Source of the DNA: a virus
Reading direction: 5' to 3' (one strand)
Virus record (IMG/VR): IMGVR_UViG_3300009441_000051
Coordinates: 1-23,151 of that record
DNA: 23,151 nucleotides
The position numbers and the translations under genes were made by a program. Under the pieces are notes generated by a model, which saw only the letters and a list, made by a program, of their open reading frames with translations, ran no database searches and was not told the origin of the DNA. Of this stretch, positions 20,892 through 23,151 are shown piece after piece; the first letter of the stretch is position 1; each line of letters opens with the position of its first letter.

Positions 20892-23151
20892 TGGCACACG
20901 TATATGAAAATATAAGATTTTTCGACAGTGAATCCGACGACTTAAATTTAATTTGGGATGAAGAATTAAATATATGGAAAGGAGTTACATACCTGCCACT
21001 TGTATCAGCCGGATTATATGAGACTTTGACTTTATGTGTTTTAGAAGAAGTAGTAGGACCTCTAAATGAAATTCTATATATTACTCCAATAGCAGAGGCT
21101 TCAGGAAATGTTAAATTTTGCGCTGAATTTATAGATGATTACAATACAAGCGAAGACTTGTATTTATACAGTGGCGAAAAAGAAAGTGGGGAATATTGTG
21201 TTCAAGTTGATAAAAAACAATTTCAAAACCTACTGCCATATGAAACTGCAGGACAAGATGGCCACGCGGACGATCACACACATATTGTTAATACCAATTT
21301 AAAAGCCGATCCATTAGTTTGGAGAATCGCTTTAAATTCTGAAATTGAAGGTTTTCATATTAGGACATTAAGCATATGTGAATGGATTGATGGTGTTAAT
21401 ATAAAAGAAATTGCACAAATAAAAGTATATGGAGAAGTTGAAGGTGAAGACGAAAGATTAAAAGTATTATTGTCTAACATTGGAATGAACTTAGATGATT
21501 TAGATTACTTTATATTTAAAGACTCTAATATCCGAGAACAATCTCCAGATTTTACTATCTTAAATCAAAAACGTAAGGAATTACTATTACAAGCTAGCCA
21601 AATAAAACCTTTTATTGGAACTTATAAGGCATTGTTAAGCGCGATTGATTTCTTCGGATACGACAAAATAACATTAAAGGAATATTGGTTAAATATTAAT
21701 GAACAATCTGAAAACTTTGGAAAACTAAAGGCAGTCGCTGTTCCAAATCAAGATGCTGTTGGTTTTTTAGCTGATAAAAATAAAGGTGGAGAGTTACCAA
21801 GCTCAAATCAAAAGAAAACTTCAAGGTTTTCACTAGTGTATAGATTAAATACGCCAACCGGTTTACAAGACGAATGGGATATCCCAACAGTAAAAGAAAC
21901 TATTGATTATTCGCCAGATGAGGTTTTAATTAAATTATACGGATTAAAAAAGAAATTACAAAAAGATTACTTACCATTACAGGCAAAGATTGTAGATATT
22001 ACAGGTGAAGGCGATTACTTTTCTCAATTTAATCAAAATGTTTGGAACAATCAGCATATGATTCAAAACCAAAATGCTGGAATAGAATTCAATCCGGTTA
22101 TAAAGCCAGGAGGCAGAAACATTTTTATAGAGGATTTACGTAAGGTTGATTACAGACTAACAGGATTTAATCAAGACTTTAAAGCTTTAAAAGGTGTATA
22201 CGAACAAACAGATATTGAATTTACAAATGCCCCAGTTATAATTTCAGGGTATTGTAATAATATTTTAACAATTACTGGTGAAGATTTATCGAAAGAATGT
22301 ACTTTAGATTTTTCATATCTAGAATCAACTACATTAGGATCTTATGTTGAAATATTAAATGTATCGTTTGATGGATCTAATACAGTAATAAAAACATCTG
22401 ATGCAATAAGCACAGCATACGTCACACAAGTAGGAACTCAAATTATTGCAATATACTCTAATACTTCTGAAATTATACGTGATTCAATTAACACGTTCTA
22501 TACAGAATATTATAACAGTAATTTAGATACTTTTAATACGATTGATGGAATTCCAATTGGAGCACCAATAAATCTAGAGATTGAGGGTATTGAAGATAGT
22601 TGGAATTCAGCTAAATTTACATGGATAGATGCACAAGATACTGAAGTTTCTAATGTAATTCAATCCTTAGAAACAGATACATCATCCGCCGGATTAAATA
22701 CATTAAGCAATTATAAAGAAGAACACGATAAAACTCTTAGTAATTTATTAACATGGAATAACTGGTGGCATCAAGGAGTTTATGAAATTGAATGGGTATT
22801 GAGAGGTCCTAGGAATTATCTAAAATCTTTTAGAGGACCTATTAAAGAATATATTAATTTTCAAATGACGCTACCTTACTCCGGTTTATATACGGTTGAA
22901 GCTAACTTATATGATTTATATAATGTAAAAAGTACTAAGATTTTAAAAGACGGAATTGAAGTTAAAAACAAAAATGTTGAAGTTTATGGTTTAACTCAAT
23001 TAGCTCCTAAAAAATTAGATTGGAAGAATTACAAACATATATGGGATATGGCAGGTTCTAGTTGGGATTGGTCACGTGAGAACGTTTTACCGGTTCGTGA
23101 CGTAATTAGTACTTATTATTTAACAATGGATCGTGCAAATTATGTTTATGA
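20891..23151 (+). CDS. large virion/baseplate wedge protein (partial, open at 3' end)
   Basis: The ATG at 20891 overlaps the preceding stop (TAATG). The frame then stays open for 753 codons to the end of the window, so the gene is truncated by the window edge. The N-terminus reads MAHVYENIRFFDSESDDLNL. A region near residues 235-265 reads LLLQASQIKPFIGTYKALLS then AIDFFGYDKITLKEYW. Further on are RLNTPTG, IKLYGLKKKLQKDYLPLQAK then IVDITGEGDYFSQFNQNVWN, a pattern I associate with very large wedge proteins of marine T4-like phages. Later residues include an Ig/PKD-like stretch FQMTLPYSGLYTVEANLYDL. By position (25, 6, small gene, then this) it corresponds to T4 gp7. The match to gp7 is positional, not by sequence. 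Confidence 0.75.
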   Translation, partial: MAHVYENIRFFDSESDDLNLIWDEELNIWKGVTYLPLVSAGLYETLTLCVLEEVVGPLNEILYITPIAEASGNVKFCAEFIDDYNTSEDLYLYSGEKESGEYCVQVDKKQFQNLLPYETAGQDGHADDHTHIVNTNLKADPLVWRIALNSEIEGFHIRTLSICEWIDGVNIKEIAQIKVYGEVEGEDERLKVLLSNIGMNLDDLDYFIFKDSNIREQSPDFTILNQKRKELLLQASQIKPFIGTYKALLSAIDFFGYDKITLKEYWLNINEQSENFGKLKAVAVPNQDAVGFLADKNKGGELPSSNQKKTSRFSLVYRLNTPTGLQDEWDIPTVKETIDYSPDEVLIKLYGLKKKLQKDYLPLQAKIVDITGEGDYFSQFNQNVWNNQHMIQNQNAGIEFNPVIKPGGRNIFIEDLRKVDYRLTGFNQDFKALKGVYEQTDIEFTNAPVIISGYCNNILTITGEDLSKECTLDFSYLESTTLGSYVEILNVSFDGSNTVIKTSDAISTAYVTQVGTQIIAIYSNTSEIIRDSINTFYTEYYNSNLDTFNTIDGIPIGAPINLEIEGIEDSWNSAKFTWIDAQDTEVSNVIQSLETDTSSAGLNTLSNYKEEHDKTLSNLLTWNNWWHQGVYEIEWVLRGPRNYLKSFRGPIKEYINFQMTLPYSGLYTVEANLYDLYNVKSTKILKDGIEVKNKNVEVYGLTQLAPKKLDWKNYKHIWDMAGSSWDWSRENVLPVRDVISTYYLTMDRANYVY

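Noticed and set aside
1-23151. CRISPR array, insertion sequence or integrase
   Set aside because: No regularly spaced repeats, no transposase or recombinase motifs and no flanking inverted repeats were seen; the only tandem repeat is the coding one at 1663-1920.

Overview
The window looks like part of the late (virion) region of a large T4-type contractile-tailed phage infecting a member of the Bacteroidota. All convincing genes are on the + strand. They are tightly packed, often with the stop and start codons overlapping (TAATG or ATGA), and the DNA is visibly A+T-rich. Recognisable virion parts are a gp25-type wedge protein, a gp6/J-type wedge protein, a gp27-type hub protein, a gp5-type OB-fold spike, a LysM/gp53-type protein and two probable tube-related baseplate proteins. 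The Bacteroidota assignment rests on two things: start codons are preceded by A/T-rich leaders with almost no Shine-Dalgarno sequences, and the phage ribosomal-S1-like protein has the N-terminal FDWDA-type motif and domain-2 sequence I associate with Bacteroidota bS1.

Layout. (1) 1-2259: end of an upstream gene, then a cluster of small proteins. Three of them start with a short sequence resembling the T4 capsid-targeting peptide. One is acidic with two 43-residue repeats and is a candidate prohead core or internal capsid protein. A strong terminator follows at 2281-2306. (2) 2356-5298: a dCMP deaminase and six unrecognised small genes. (3) 5352-12935: the baseplate hub, tube and spike block. 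(4) 12998-14266: a four-domain S1 protein followed by a terminator. (5) 14418-15469: four small unknown genes, one a membrane protein. (6) 15470-15982: the only long non-coding stretch, a structured-RNA locus with two tRNA-type T arms plus acceptor pairings but no normal anticodon arm. (7) 15983-17564: a small conserved-looking gene and an amidoligase-like enzyme with a Cys-rich, probably beta-helical tail. (8) 17581-23151: a virion-type protein, gp25, gp6, a small linker gene and a very large protein still open at the window end.

Most of these genes would act together late in infection: core proteins shape and fill the head, and hub and wedge genes build the baseplate. The S1-like protein could bias host ribosomes toward the phage's Shine-Dalgarno-less messages, and the amidoligase could modify a peptide or protein. 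The last two roles are inferences. The most unusual items are the S1 homologue, the odd tRNA-like RNA locus and the amidoligase fusion.
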